From Polynucleobacter acidiphobus (GTDB lineage: Bacteria > Pseudomonadota > Gammaproteobacteria > Burkholderiales > Burkholderiaceae): a stretch of DNA of 64,000 bases. Positions 34,528 through 43,205 of this stretch are shown piece after piece. The position numbers and the translations under genes were made by a program. The DNA is taken from NCBI RefSeq assembly GCF_003065385.1, contig NZ_CP023277.1, positions 388,044-452,043 of the forward strand, in the 5' to 3' direction. The notes beneath the pieces were generated by a model. It had not been told where the DNA came from and searched no databases. It saw only the letters and a list, made by a program, of their open reading frames with translations. Every line of letters starts with the position of its first letter. The first letter of the stretch is position 1.

Positions 34528-35469
34528 ATGTTATTTAATCCAGCCGAAACCAAAGTATTAATTGTGGGTGGCGGAACCATGGGGGCTGATGTTGCCCTGG
34601 TCTGTGCTCGCGGAGGGTGCGCAACCCAAGTGTTTGAAGCAAGCGCCGAGCGCCGTGCTGTATTACCTAATTATTTTGAGACTAAATTGCAAGAAATTGG
34701 CTATCCGCAACGACTGCACCTACTATCAGTGGTTGATTCGCTCAACCATTTTGATTGGTCAGAAATTGACTTAGTGATTGAGTGCGTTCCAGAAAAGCTT
34801 GAAGTCAAGCAGGATTTATTTGCTCAACTCGAGCAGGTAGTTAATCCTGAAACTGTTCTAGCCAGCAACAGTTCTAGTTTTCCCATTAGCGAAATCGCTA
34901 AGGGTTTAAAAAGTCCTGCTCGTATGATTGGCCTGCATTTTTTTATGCCCGCACATTTAGTTCCTTGTGTGGAGGTGATCTATGGTGAAAAAACATCACG
35001 TTTGGTAGCAGACAGTTTGAGTCGTTTAATGACCGCGTGTGGCATGGTTCCAGTTACAGTCAAAAAAGATCTGCCAGGTTTTTTAGCTAATCGTTTGCAA
35101 CACGCGCTCTCTCGTGAAGCCTTTGATCTTATCGATGCAGGGATTGTGACTCCCGAGGATGTTGATAAAGCGGTTCGTTTTGGTTTCGGGTTCCGTTACT
35201 TGGCTGCGGGCCCAGTATTACAGCGTGATCATGCCGGTGTTGAGGTTCATGCGGCAGCCGGAGCCAGTATCTATCCCTCGCTGAATAATAAAGGTGAGAT
35301 TGCGCAATGCCTTAAGGAAAAGGTTGACTCTGGAAATCTCGGAATGAAAACAGGCCAAGGGTTTTATTCCTGGGATGCCGAGGCGATCAAAGCAGAGCGC
35401 CAGCGGTATGATGATTTGCTTCGTGCTGGATTGAAGCTCTTACAAAAAGAACTTCCTGAAATCAAATAA
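34528..35469 (+). CDS. 3-hydroxyacyl-CoA dehydrogenase-like oxidoreductase
   Basis: This 313-residue protein has a Rossmann domain, VLIVGGGTMGADVALVCARG, catalytic-type motifs SNSSSFPISEIA and GLHFFMPAHLVPCVEVI, and the helical C-terminal domain. Same-fold enzymes include fatty-acid beta-oxidation dehydrogenases and L-gulonate or carnitine dehydrogenases. Its place directly after the dehydratase gene argues for a hydroxy-acid substrate rather than acyl-CoA. It ends 1 bp before the cytochrome b gene. Confidence 0.8.
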   Translation: MLFNPAETKVLIVGGGTMGADVALVCARGGCATQVFEASAERRAVLPNYFETKLQEIGYPQRLHLLSVVDSLNHFDWSEIDLVIECVPEKLEVKQDLFAQLEQVVNPETVLASNSSSFPISEIAKGLKSPARMIGLHFFMPAHLVPCVEVIYGEKTSRLVADSLSRLMTACGMVPVTVKKDLPGFLANRLQHALSREAFDLIDAGIVTPEDVDKAVRFGFGFRYLAAGPVLQRDHAGVEVHAAAGASIYPSLNNKGEIAQCLKEKVDSGNLGMKTGQGFYSWDAEAIKAERQRYDDLLRAGLKLLQKELPEIK

Positions 35470-35470
35470 A

Positions 35471-36124
35471 GTGAGCACGCCGGTTCGTATTTGGGATTTG
35501 CCAACGCGCCTATTTCATTGGGCTTTGGCGATCTGTATTGTGCTCGGTATTGTGTTTGTGAAAATCGGTGGCAATGCTATTCAGTGGCATGCCTATTGTG
35601 GCTACACTGCGCTCGCACTGATCTTATTTCGAGTGATTTGGGGTTTTGTGGGATCGCAGCATGCACGCTTTGCTAATTTCGTGCCCAGCCCCGCAAGGTT
35701 AATTGCCTTTCTTCGGGGTCAAGCCGATGGCGGACTTGGTCATAACCCGCTCGGCGCCTTATCCGTTATCGCTCTGCTGACAGTCGTTTTGATCCAGGCT
35801 CTGACAGGCCTATTTGCTGATGATGATATTTTTTTCCAGGGGCCGCTCGCAAAATACGTCTCTAATGACACAGTTGCGCTACTCACTAGTATTCATCGCT
35901 TCAATCAATACCTCATTTTTGCTTTGGTCGGACTGCATATTGCTGCAATCTTGTACTACTATTTCATTAAGCGAGAAAATCTGGTCGGACCTATGGTGAC
36001 TGGCGATAAATTAACCGATACAACTCCGAAGGTGGAGGAGACGGTTGATTCATCTCGCCAACGCATGCTGGCACTGGCAATATTTTTATTGATTATTCTC
36101 GGCTTATATTTTCTGATCGCTTGA
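35471..36124 (+). CDS. Cytochrome b561-type membrane protein
   Basis: This protein of about 217 residues starts at GTG 35471, one base after the previous stop. It has four main hydrophobic segments plus a C-terminal one. Histidines lie in TRLFHWALAI, IQWHAYCGY, SIHRFNQYL and ALVGLHIAAILYYY, consistent with two b haems. It may exchange electrons with the cytochrome c' made from the convergent neighbour. It is likely co-transcribed with the preceding catabolic genes. Confidence 0.85.
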   Translation: MSTPVRIWDLPTRLFHWALAICIVLGIVFVKIGGNAIQWHAYCGYTALALILFRVIWGFVGSQHARFANFVPSPARLIAFLRGQADGGLGHNPLGALSVIALLTVVLIQALTGLFADDDIFFQGPLAKYVSNDTVALLTSIHRFNQYLIFALVGLHIAAILYYYFIKRENLVGPMVTGDKLTDTTPKVEETVDSSRQRMLALAIFLLIILGLYFLIA

Positions 36125-36156
36125 TCAAAAAATACAGGCCGAGTTGTGCCGAAAAA

Positions 36157-36618
36157 TTACTTCTTACGGAAATCGTCGTGACAGGCTTTGCAGGTTTGAC
36201 CTGTTGCGCCCAATGCCTTCTTCAAACTCTCCGGATTACCTGATTGGGCTGCAGTATTGAGCTCAGCAACGGCAGCTTGCATCTTATCGGCAGCAGACTT
36301 GAACTTGGCGCTTTCCTTCCAAATGGCTGGTTCAGCTTTCCCACCTTCGGTGCCAGGGCCAAATGCTTGCCAAGGTAAGCTTGAGAGTGTGCTAATAATG
36401 GCCGCATTACGAGCGACATCATCTTTGTTGTAAGGAACCTCACCCTTCACCACTGCAGACAATCGACCCATATGTGCACCCATCAGAGCAAAGGCGCTTT
36501 GGCGATATTTGATGGCATCTTCTGGTTTGGCAAATTGGGCCATCGCGGGTGTGGCCAAGGTAAGAGTAAGGGCCGGGATGAGAGTTTTGATGGAAATGCG
36601 AAGTGATTGAGTATTCAT
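36157..36618 (-). CDS. Cytochrome c' / c556 family protein
   Basis: This 153-residue protein has a signal peptide ending PAMAQ and a four-helix-bundle composition. The haem-attachment motif CKACH sits near the C-terminus (TCKACHDDFRKK), as in cytochromes c' and c556. It needs the Ccm system encoded at 18058-24649. It is convergent with the cytochrome b gene, 32 bp apart. Electron transfer between the two is possible but not shown. Confidence 0.9.
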   Translation of the reverse strand: MNTQSLRISIKTLIPALTLTLATPAMAQFAKPEDAIKYRQSAFALMGAHMGRLSAVVKGEVPYNKDDVARNAAIISTLSSLPWQAFGPGTEGGKAEPAIWKESAKFKSAADKMQAAVAELNTAAQSGNPESLKKALGATGQTCKACHDDFRKK

Positions 36619-36705
36619 AAATCCTCCATGAGACTAATCAGAATTGATTCAGATTTAAGAATACTCTAATTTTGTGATCGGGATGTGGCAGGTCACCCAA
36701 GCGCA

Positions 36706-37374
36706 CTAAGCGCCAAAAATCATCCTGATGGGGTAGGTGAGGCCCCGCACGATTGAGATGAAGAACTCACTTAAGGGAACCATCCACCATTGAGAGATAA
36801 CTCCGGTAAACACCAGGCCCAAGACAATAAAAAAGCCCCAGGGCTCTAATTTCCCTAATAACAGGGCTTGGCGGTACGGTAATAATCCCGCCAGAATGCG
36901 GCCACCGTCCAATGGAGGGAGGGGAAATAAATTAAAGACCAAGAGGCCAATGTTCCAAAAGACACCCGCCTTAGCCATGGAGATCAAAAACGGCTCATTA
37001 ATACCTGACCCTTGAAGCAAGATCCAAGCAATAGCCCAAGCGATCGCCTGAAAAAAATTAGAACCAGGCCCAGCGAGTGCAACCCAAATCATATCGATCC
37101 GAGGATTGCGCAAGTGATCAAAGCGCACTGGAACCGGTTTGGCGTAGCCAACTAAGAAAGGGGAGTTTGCCAGGATGAGCCCAATCGGGATTAAAACGGT
37201 GCCAATTGGATCAATATGTTTTAGAGGATTTAGGGTAACTCGACCAAGCAAGAAAGCGGTGTTATCGCCAAAGCGTTTGGCCGCATAGCCATGAGCCGCC
37301 TCATGGATCGTAATGGCAAAAACCAAAGGAATCGCATTAATTGCAATAGCTTGGATAGAATAGTCAGAAATCAT
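36706..37374 (-). CDS. Site-2 protease family (M50) membrane peptidase
   Basis: This membrane protein of about 222 residues uses ATG 37374. Upstream in-frame codons would run into the divergent gene at 37403 and lack family sequence. The zinc motif HEAAH (H24, E25, H28) lies in the first hydrophobic segment, and LFPLPPLDGGRIL holds the conserved Asp of the second motif. Members cleave substrates within the membrane. The target is unknown. Confidence 0.88.
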   Translation of the reverse strand: MISDYSIQAIAINAIPLVFAITIHEAAHGYAAKRFGDNTAFLLGRVTLNPLKHIDPIGTVLIPIGLILANSPFLVGYAKPVPVRFDHLRNPRIDMIWVALAGPGSNFFQAIAWAIAWILLQGSGINEPFLISMAKAGVFWNIGLLVFNLFPLPPLDGGRILAGLLPYRQALLLGKLEPWGFFIVLGLVFTGVISQWWMVPLSEFFISIVRGLTYPIRMIFGA

Positions 37375-37402
37375 ATTAAGATCATATCGAGAGGAGACTA
37401 TT

Positions 37403-37564
37403 GTGACCGATGAGAAGAAACCCCTAGCCAAATCTGCTGTGAAGGCGCCCAAGCTTCCAACCCGTCCGCCCGTCGGCAAGGGGCCTCAAAGTATGGGGGG
37501 AAAGCCGCAACAGGGGTTTGGGGGCGGTAAAGGCATGATGCGCAAGGCCGGCCGAGGTCGTTAG
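37403..37564 (+). CDS. Small basic glycine-rich protein (53 aa)
   Basis: This 53-residue ORF starts at GTG 37403, with GAGGAG 7 bp before it, a strong ribosome site that decides the start. The protein is lysine, proline and glycine rich (KAPKLPTRPPVGKGPQ; GFGGGKGMMRKAGRGR) and strongly basic, probably disordered and nucleic-acid binding. No family is recognised. It is divergent from the M50 peptidase gene (28 bp between starts) and followed by another tiny ORF. Confidence 0.6.
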   Translation: MTDEKKPLAKSAVKAPKLPTRPPVGKGPQSMGGKPQQGFGGGKGMMRKAGRGR

Positions 37565-37617
37565 GCGCCCAAAATGTGGATAATAATACTTATGTCGTTT
37601 AGATAAAGGGGCGGACC

Positions 37618-37755
37618 ATGAACGAATGGCAAAACGAAAGCAAAGACGTCATCAATAAAAAGATGATTACCTTGATTGTGATGTTGGCAGCCGCTACCAG
37701 CCTGGCGATTTTGTTTGCCTTGGTCGCAGCCCATATGGGTTACGTGTTTGGTTAA
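37618..37755 (+). CDS. Small single-helix membrane protein (45 aa)
   Basis: This 45-residue ORF starts at ATG 37618, with GGGGCGG just upstream. A charged N-terminus (NEWQNESKDVINKK) precedes one membrane helix (MITLIVMLAAATSLAILFAL) and a short AAHMGYVFG tail. It lies between the small basic protein gene and the cyclopropane synthase gene. It may be a modulator of a membrane complex; function unknown. Confidence 0.55.
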   Translation: MNEWQNESKDVINKKMITLIVMLAAATSLAILFALVAAHMGYVFG

Positions 37756-37800
37756 ATACCAGTGCTTCTAGCACGATGAAGTAAATCGGTAACGCTTGCC

Positions 37801-38970
37801 ATGATGTCAAGTAATTCCGCAAGTTATTCACCTCCCGGGGGCATTAAGGCCCCGGCTGCACTCGAACAAATCCTTCAGCAAGCCGGTATTACCGTTAACG
37901 GCACTCAGCCTTGGGACATGCAAGTTCATGACCCAATGGTTTTTGATCGGATTTTGCAAACATGGTCTCTGGGTCTTGGGGAGTCGTACATGGATGGTCA
38001 GTGGGACTGCCAGCGTCTTGACGAGTTCTTTTATCGTTTAATGCGCGATGAATTGGATGAGAGCGTGCAGGGTTTGGCTAAAGTCCGCCTCCTTTATGAA
38101 ATCGCCCGCTCAAAACTATTCAATTTGCAATCCAAAGATCGAGCCTTTCAAGTGGGCGAGCAGCACTATAACGCGGGCAATGATCTCTTTGAAGCCATGC
38201 TTGATCCTCGCATGACCTACTCGTGCGCCTATTGGGCCCATGCGAAGAATTTAACCGAAGCACAAGAGCACAAGCTTGATCTGATTTGTAAGAAATTACA
38301 GTTAAAACCAGGTGAGTCGCTCCTAGAAATTGGCTGCGGTTGGGGTGGGTTGGCCAAATTTGCGGCTGAGCTCTATGGTGTGAACGTTTTAGGTATCACC
38401 GTATCGAGCGAGCAGCAGGCCTTGGCTACCGAACGGTGCCAAGGTCTGCCAGTTGAAATTCGATTAATTGATTATCGAGATCTTACGGGATCGTTCGATA
38501 AGATCGTTTCAGTTGGGATGTTTGAGCACGTTGGGCAAAAAAATTATGCAGAGTACTTTGATATCGCTCATCGCTTGTTAAGTGATCAAGGAATTTTTCT
38601 CTTACACACCATCGGCAGTTACGCAACGGTTAAAAAAACCGATGCTTGGATTGATCGCTATATATTTCCGAATGGGCATTTACCGTCTTTGGTCGAGCTA
38701 TCGCAAGCATTGGAGCGTCGGTTCTTGGTCGAGGATTTGCATAACTTTGGACATGATTACGACAAAACGCTGATGGCGTGGTTAAGCAATTTTGAGCGTG
38801 CTTGGCCGCAGTTACAGACTCAGTATTCCAAGCGTTTTTATCGGATGTGGCGCTATTACCTGTGCTGTTGTGCTGGATTTTTCCGCTCTGGCCAAGGGCA
38901 ACTTTGGCAACTGGTACTGACCAAACGTTCTCGTGAGCAAACCTATTTGGGCTATCGACCCAGTTTGTAA
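37801..38970 (+). CDS. cfa: Cyclopropane-fatty-acyl-phospholipid synthase
   Basis: This 389-residue enzyme has an N-terminal lipid-recognition domain and an AdoMet methyltransferase domain. Motif I is LEIGCGWGGLAKFAAE. QEHKLDLICKKL, GMFEHVGQKNY and the C-terminal FYRMWRYYLCCCAGFFRSG are typical of Cfa. It adds a methylene bridge from S-adenosylmethionine to unsaturated phospholipid chains at the inner membrane. It starts at ATG 37801 and is followed 18 bp later by crcB. Confidence 0.94.
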   Translation: MMSSNSASYSPPGGIKAPAALEQILQQAGITVNGTQPWDMQVHDPMVFDRILQTWSLGLGESYMDGQWDCQRLDEFFYRLMRDELDESVQGLAKVRLLYEIARSKLFNLQSKDRAFQVGEQHYNAGNDLFEAMLDPRMTYSCAYWAHAKNLTEAQEHKLDLICKKLQLKPGESLLEIGCGWGGLAKFAAELYGVNVLGITVSSEQQALATERCQGLPVEIRLIDYRDLTGSFDKIVSVGMFEHVGQKNYAEYFDIAHRLLSDQGIFLLHTIGSYATVKKTDAWIDRYIFPNGHLPSLVELSQALERRFLVEDLHNFGHDYDKTLMAWLSNFERAWPQLQTQYSKRFYRMWRYYLCCCAGFFRSGQGQLWQLVLTKRSREQTYLGYRPSL

Positions 38971-38988
38971 TCATTCATAATCCCAGTT

Positions 38989-39381
38989 ATGGGAACATCT
39001 AATGCCTTTGGATCAGTCATTGCTATCTTTTGTGGCGCAGGCCTTGGGGCGCTCTTACGAGCCTGGTTTATTTCATTATCAGTCCCGATTTCAAGTCTCA
39101 TTCCGATGGGAACCTTAATTTCGAACTTAGTCGGCTCCTATCTGATTGGAATTGCGCTCGCATTCTTTTTGGATCATCCAGCGATCTCCCCCCAATGGCG
39201 ACTTTTTATCATCACTGGGTTCTTGGGTGGGCTCACCACGTTTTCAAGTTTCTCGGCTGATGTTGTGATGTTGATGCAGCGCGATCAATTGATGCTCGCT
39301 TTGGGCCTTGCCCTCATGCATGTCTGCGGATCTTTATTACTAACCTTTTTAGGGATTTGGACTGTCCACGCCCTCAAATAA
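38989..39381 (+). CDS. crcB: Fluoride efflux channel CrcB/Fluc
   Basis: This 130-residue protein has four membrane helices. It has the Fluc signature [16 protein letters not shown], which includes the fluoride-lining Phe/Ser box and the Na+ site, and [13 protein letters not shown]. It exports fluoride. Only 18 bp separate it from cfa, so there is no room for a fluoride riboswitch. The end overlaps the convergent chromate transporter gene by 8 bp. Confidence 0.93.
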   Translation: MGTSNAFGSVIAIFCGAGLGALLRAWFISLSVPISSLIPMGTLISNLVGSYLIGIALAFFLDHPAISPQWRLFIITGFLGGLTTFSSFSADVVMLMQRDQLMLALGLALMHVCGSLLLTFLGIWTVHALK

Positions 39382-39898
39382 ACCCAAAAAATCCCAGGAT
39401 TGCGCCCAGGCCAATAAGATAAAGAGGGTGGCGTTTACTGAGCAAGACAAACAGAATGCTAAAGATAGTTAATGCATAGGCTGCCCAATTGCCATTAATC
39501 CGAATGGCAATTTGCCAGGCAGATGCAAGCACTAAGCCAACCGCAAGAGCACTTGCTGAGTACTCAATCGTTTTCTTCCATTGCAAATGTTGCAGTTTGG
39601 CGATCACCTGCTGAAGGTAAAAAATCAAAATGCATGATGGCCAGCAAACGGCTAGAGTCGCTAACAGTGCGCCCGCCAAGCCAAAGGCATTCCAGCCAAT
39701 TAAGGTGACGGTTAGTAGGTTAGGGCCCGGAGCTGCTTGAGCAATCGCAAAATAATGAATGAATGTTTGCGGGTCAATCCAGCCCTCTTGATTAACCGAA
39801 ATGTCATACAGGGTTGGGAGAAGGGCGTTGACCCCACCAAATGCAATTAAGGAGAACAGGGACAGTTTGATAAATAGTCCTAAGAGGCCAATCATCAT
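39374..39898 (-). CDS. Chromate transporter, short chain (second half)
   Basis: This protein of about 174 residues has about five membrane segments. The CHR motif appears as [22 protein letters not shown], with [16 protein letters not shown] next. It overlaps the stop of the preceding chrA-type gene (ATGATGA), so the exact ATG (39898 or 39895) is uncertain. Paired short-chain CHR proteins form a heterodimer that exports chromate; some carry other anions. Confidence 0.88.
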   Translation of the reverse strand: MMIGLLGLFIKLSLFSLIAFGGVNALLPTLYDISVNQEGWIDPQTFIHYFAIAQAAPGPNLLTVTLIGWNAFGLAGALLATLAVCWPSCILIFYLQQVIAKLQHLQWKKTIEYSASALAVGLVLASAWQIAIRINGNWAAYALTIFSILFVLLSKRHPLYLIGLGAILGFFGFI

Positions 39899-40425
39899 CG
39901 CGCTTTTCTCCAAGCAACCAGTAGCGCGAGCGGCAAGGTGATGGCGACGACCCAGCCAAGTGCTAATTGATAGATCGTGGCGATCACGATGCTAATTGCA
40001 ATCACTATCAGCATCGGTGGGTAAGTCAATTCATCTTTAAGCATCTTAAATCCGGTAGCGGCGATTAAGCCAACGCCCACCGAGGAGATGCCTCGCAAAA
40101 TACCTTGTACCCGCTCAAACTCTCCATAGTGGTCATAGAGTAAAGCTAGCAAAATCACAACGGTCATGGGAGCTAGCATCAACCCACCAACAGCGGCGAA
40201 TGCCCCTCGTACACCCCCAAAACGCTCGCCGACACACACAGCGAGGTTGACAATATTAGGACCCGGAACTAATTGGCAAACACCCAATAGCGCATTGAAT
40301 TCTTGAGAGCTGAGCCACTGTTTTTGTTCAACCAAAGCTCTCCTAGCCCACGGCAGAACGCCACCAAAACCCGATAAGCCAATGAATGTAAACGTAATGA
40401 ATAAACGAGCTGGGCTGAGCCGCAT
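39895..40425 (-). CDS. Chromate transporter, short chain (first half)
   Basis: This 176-residue protein contains the N-terminal CHR motif GFGGVLPWARRALVEQKQWL and CQLVPGPNIVNLAVCVGERF. It has five to six hydrophobic segments. It lies 3 bp after the dehydrogenase stop and overlaps the second half gene, so the three are probably one transcript. Confidence 0.9.
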   Translation of the reverse strand: MRLSPARLFITFTFIGLSGFGGVLPWARRALVEQKQWLSSQEFNALLGVCQLVPGPNIVNLAVCVGERFGGVRGAFAAVGGLMLAPMTVVILLALLYDHYGEFERVQGILRGISSVGVGLIAATGFKMLKDELTYPPMLIVIAISIVIATIYQLALGWVVAITLPLALLVAWRKAR

Positions 40426-40428
40426 ATC

Positions 40429-41409
40429 TTATGAATTGGCAGGGTAGGGCATCGGGACGGGCTTGCCATTGAGCCAGGCATCAAGCGTATCAACAAGGCC
40501 TTGGGCAAAACCCTGAAAAATAGGCTCAGCCACAAAGCCTAAATGGGGGGTCATCAGCAAATTTGGGATGCGATGAAGCTCCGAGTCTTTTGGAAGTGGC
40601 TCTTGATCAAAGACATCGAGGGCGGCTTGAGATGGTCTACCGGATTTGAGTGCTGCGATTAAGTCTTCGGTCACAATGAGACTCGAGCGTGAGGTATTTA
40701 CCAATACAGAGTCCGTTCGCATCATCGCTAAGCGATCCTGATGAATGAGGCCTTTGGTGCGCTCACTGGCGACCAAATGCAAACTCACAATTTTTGAGGT
40801 TTGAAGGAGGGTTTCTAGCGGCAAGAACTCACACCCAGCCGCATTGGCGCGTTCGTGGGTCATATTCGGGCTCCAGCAAACCAATTCCATTCCAAATGCA
40901 GCGCCTACTTTGGCGACTAAGCTACCGATGCCGCCTAGTCCAATAATCCCAAGACGTTGCCCATGGAGCATGGGCAACACCGAATGGGCATTACGCCATT
41001 GGCCGTCACCTATCATCTGAGACTGATCAACCACCTGCTTGCTGGCAGCCAGAATGAGGGCCCAAGTGAGTTCAGCGGTGGTTTCTTTGGATGGCCCACC
41101 GCGCGTACAAGCGACCGTCACCCCTTGATTGAGGAGGGCGGCGTGATCAAGTAAAGCATTGCGTATCCCGGTAAAAACAAATAACTTAAGCTTTGGTAAG
41201 CGCCCGATGAGCGATGCATCAAATCGGGACCGATCACGAACTAATGCAATGGCATGTGCATCCTTAACCGCTTGGAAGAGCGATTCACCATCGAGGGGCT
41301 CATGGAAAAATCGCACATCGGCACGCGATTGAATGTGCGACCAATCCGCATAGTCTTGCAAGCAACGCTCGTAGTCTCCTAAGACGGCAATAATCGGTTT
41401 GGTATGCAT
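40429..41409 (-). CDS. D-isomer-specific 2-hydroxyacid dehydrogenase
   Basis: This 326-residue enzyme starts at ATG 41409; the longer frame begins at a TTG. It has the Rossmann motif LGIIGLGGIGSLVAKVG, the catalytic arginine in NTSRSSLI, the glutamate in FDQEPLP and the histidine in TPHLGFVAE. It is only moderately similar to the dehydrogenase at 31740 and is not a duplicate. It is the first gene of a run with the paired chromate transporters. Confidence 0.88.
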   Translation of the reverse strand: MHTKPIIAVLGDYERCLQDYADWSHIQSRADVRFFHEPLDGESLFQAVKDAHAIALVRDRSRFDASLIGRLPKLKLFVFTGIRNALLDHAALLNQGVTVACTRGGPSKETTAELTWALILAASKQVVDQSQMIGDGQWRNAHSVLPMLHGQRLGIIGLGGIGSLVAKVGAAFGMELVCWSPNMTHERANAAGCEFLPLETLLQTSKIVSLHLVASERTKGLIHQDRLAMMRTDSVLVNTSRSSLIVTEDLIAALKSGRPSQAALDVFDQEPLPKDSELHRIPNLLMTPHLGFVAEPIFQGFAQGLVDTLDAWLNGKPVPMPYPANS

Positions 41410-41477
41410 ACAGATTCGCAGAATCAATGAATAAATCGATGATAATTGATGTTTAACCGTAATCCTGAGGAAGCAAA

Positions 41478-41780
41478 ATGATTCTAGAAGTGGTTGATAT
41501 TCGTATCGATGAAAGCAAGCAAGCTGAATTTAATGAGGCAATCTTACGGGGCGTTCGCACCACCATCGCTCCTGCTAAGGGCTTTCGGGGCTTTAAAGTC
41601 AATCACAGCATTGAGTCACCTAACCGCTATCTATTGATGATTTATTGGGATACCCTTGAGAACCATATGGTGGATTTTCGGGGATCCCCAGCGTTTACCG
41701 AGTGGCGCAGCATTGTTGGCCCATTTTTTACCCAAGCACCTGCCGTTGAGCATTTCAACTTAGTTGGTAAGTCTGACTAA
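41478..41780 (+). CDS. Antibiotic biosynthesis monooxygenase domain protein
   Basis: This 100-residue dimeric ferredoxin-like fold protein carries the ABM pattern: LEVVDIRIDESKQAEFNEA, then FRGFKVNHSIESPNRYLLMI and YWDTLENHMVDFRGSPAFTE. Such proteins act as small oxygenases or haem/quinone-handling enzymes. The gene has its own start 68 bp from a divergent dehydrogenase gene. Specific function unknown. Confidence 0.8.
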   Translation: MILEVVDIRIDESKQAEFNEAILRGVRTTIAPAKGFRGFKVNHSIESPNRYLLMIYWDTLENHMVDFRGSPAFTEWRSIVGPFFTQAPAVEHFNLVGKSD

Positions 41781-41786
41781 GTTCGA

Positions 41787-42581
41787 CTAAGTCTGATTTT
41801 TCTTGGGCTTGAGTCTACCCTGGGGTTTGGCGGCAAGGCTGGGCTCTAGGGTTTCACGCTCATCAAAGACGAAGCAATCGCCCACATAGTGATCGCCACC
41901 AATATCTTCAAAGTATTGCAAGATCCCACCGTCTAATTGATAGCTGTGCTCAAGACCGCGTTCTCGCAAATATAGCCCTGATTTTTCACAGCGGATCCCA
42001 CCCGTACAAAAACTGACCAAGGTCTTATTACTCAGTTCGGGAAGATGCTCCTCAATCGCCTGTGGAAATTCACTGAATTTATTGATATTGAAATGCAATG
42101 CATTCTTGAACGTTCCGTACTCCACTTCAAACCCGTTACGCGTATCAATCATCACCACAGGGCGTCCCAAATCATCTTGGCCTCGATCGAGCCATTCCTT
42201 TAATTTCTGCGGAGAAATAAATTTAGCCCGACCTTTTTCCGGGGCGATGGTCGGATGATTCATGCGAATAATCTCTTTTTTGATCTTGATCAAAAGCTTA
42301 CGAAAGGGTTGCGTTGCTGACCAACTATCCTTCGTTTGAAACGACGCCAGTCGTGGATCATTTCGTAAAAAGACCAAAAAACTCTGAATATTGGTTTCGA
42401 GACCAGCCAGAAATAGATTGATACCTTCTTCTGATAGCAGAATTGTCCCTTTAAGGCGAAGTTCTGAGGCAACTTGATGCAGCGATTCTTTCAGTTGCTC
42501 GAGCTCGTTCAGACGGACAAACTGATAGCCGGCAATATTAAGGATGGAAGGGGTGCTTAAGTTCGAACGCTCATGATTCAT
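41787..42581 (-). CDS. trhO: tRNA uridine(34) hydroxylase TrhO (YceA) with rhodanese domain
   Basis: This 264-residue protein starts at ATG 42581; the longer frame overlaps the divergent gene. An N-terminal acylphosphatase-like domain (LKGTILLSEEGINLFLAG) is followed by a rhodanese domain (about 120-225) with the active loop FCTGGIRCEKS (C192, C198). TrhO uses oxygen to hydroxylate U34 in several tRNAs. The C-terminal tail is basic. Confidence 0.92.
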   Translation of the reverse strand: MNHERSNLSTPSILNIAGYQFVRLNELEQLKESLHQVASELRLKGTILLSEEGINLFLAGLETNIQSFLVFLRNDPRLASFQTKDSWSATQPFRKLLIKIKKEIIRMNHPTIAPEKGRAKFISPQKLKEWLDRGQDDLGRPVVMIDTRNGFEVEYGTFKNALHFNINKFSEFPQAIEEHLPELSNKTLVSFCTGGIRCEKSGLYLRERGLEHSYQLDGGILQYFEDIGGDHYVGDCFVFDERETLEPSLAAKPQGRLKPKKNQT

Positions 42582-42644
42582 GACACTATTATCGATCAAG
42601 TTTATGGGTACACTAATAGCACCGAAACACACCCACTTTATTCA

Positions 42645-43202
42645 ATGACAATCGATCGTTTAATTCCGTACCAACCCCTTGATTTAGCAGAACCTGCCGA
42701 TCTAGTTGCCGAGATTCGTAAACGCCGTGGCGGTCAGCTGATTAATCTGGATCGAATGCTGTTGCATAGTGAGCCTGTGGCCCGTGGCTGGAATCATTTT
42801 ATTGGTAATGTGCGACAGCAACTCTCACTCGATCCAAAGTTACGCGAACTCGGAATGTGTGGTGTTGCGGTTCTCAATGGCGCCGAGTATGAGTTTTTCC
42901 ATCATGCCCCACCGTTTCTGAAAGCGGGAGGCACACAAGCCCAAGTTGATGCAATGCGGTATTTGGGAGGTGACAACTTTGACCCTAGCTCCTTTAGCCC
43001 ATTAGAGCGAGACGCTCTCGAACTAACCTTACAAATGACCCGAGCCATTCAGGTTGATCCTGCGTTGATGAAGCGCCTGCAAGAAGCCTTAGGTAATACT
43101 GCATTAGTTGAGTTGGTAACGGTGATTGCGGCGTACAACATGGTGTCACGCTTTCTGATTGCTTTAGATATTCATCCTGAAGATCAGGCTCCAAAGGCTT
43201 AA
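42645..43202 (+). CDS. Carboxymuconolactone decarboxylase/AhpD-like protein
   Basis: This 185-residue helical protein starts at ATG 42645; the upstream frame has no family sequence. The conserved stretch is RELGMCGVAVLNGAEYEFFH, with one cysteine and a following glutamate and histidine rather than the redox CxxC of AhpD. It may be a decarboxylase or a peroxidase-like protein. It is divergent from trhO and just ahead of the pirin gene. Confidence 0.82.
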   Translation: MTIDRLIPYQPLDLAEPADLVAEIRKRRGGQLINLDRMLLHSEPVARGWNHFIGNVRQQLSLDPKLRELGMCGVAVLNGAEYEFFHHAPPFLKAGGTQAQVDAMRYLGGDNFDPSSFSPLERDALELTLQMTRAIQVDPALMKRLQEALGNTALVELVTVIAAYNMVSRFLIALDIHPEDQAPKA

Positions 43203-43205
43203 ATA

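Noticed and set aside
38971..38988. Fluoride riboswitch for crcB
   Set aside because: Only 18 bp separate cfa and crcB, too short for the aptamer.
31740..41409. The two 2-hydroxyacid dehydrogenases as a recent duplication
   Set aside because: They differ in length and most residues outside the family motifs.
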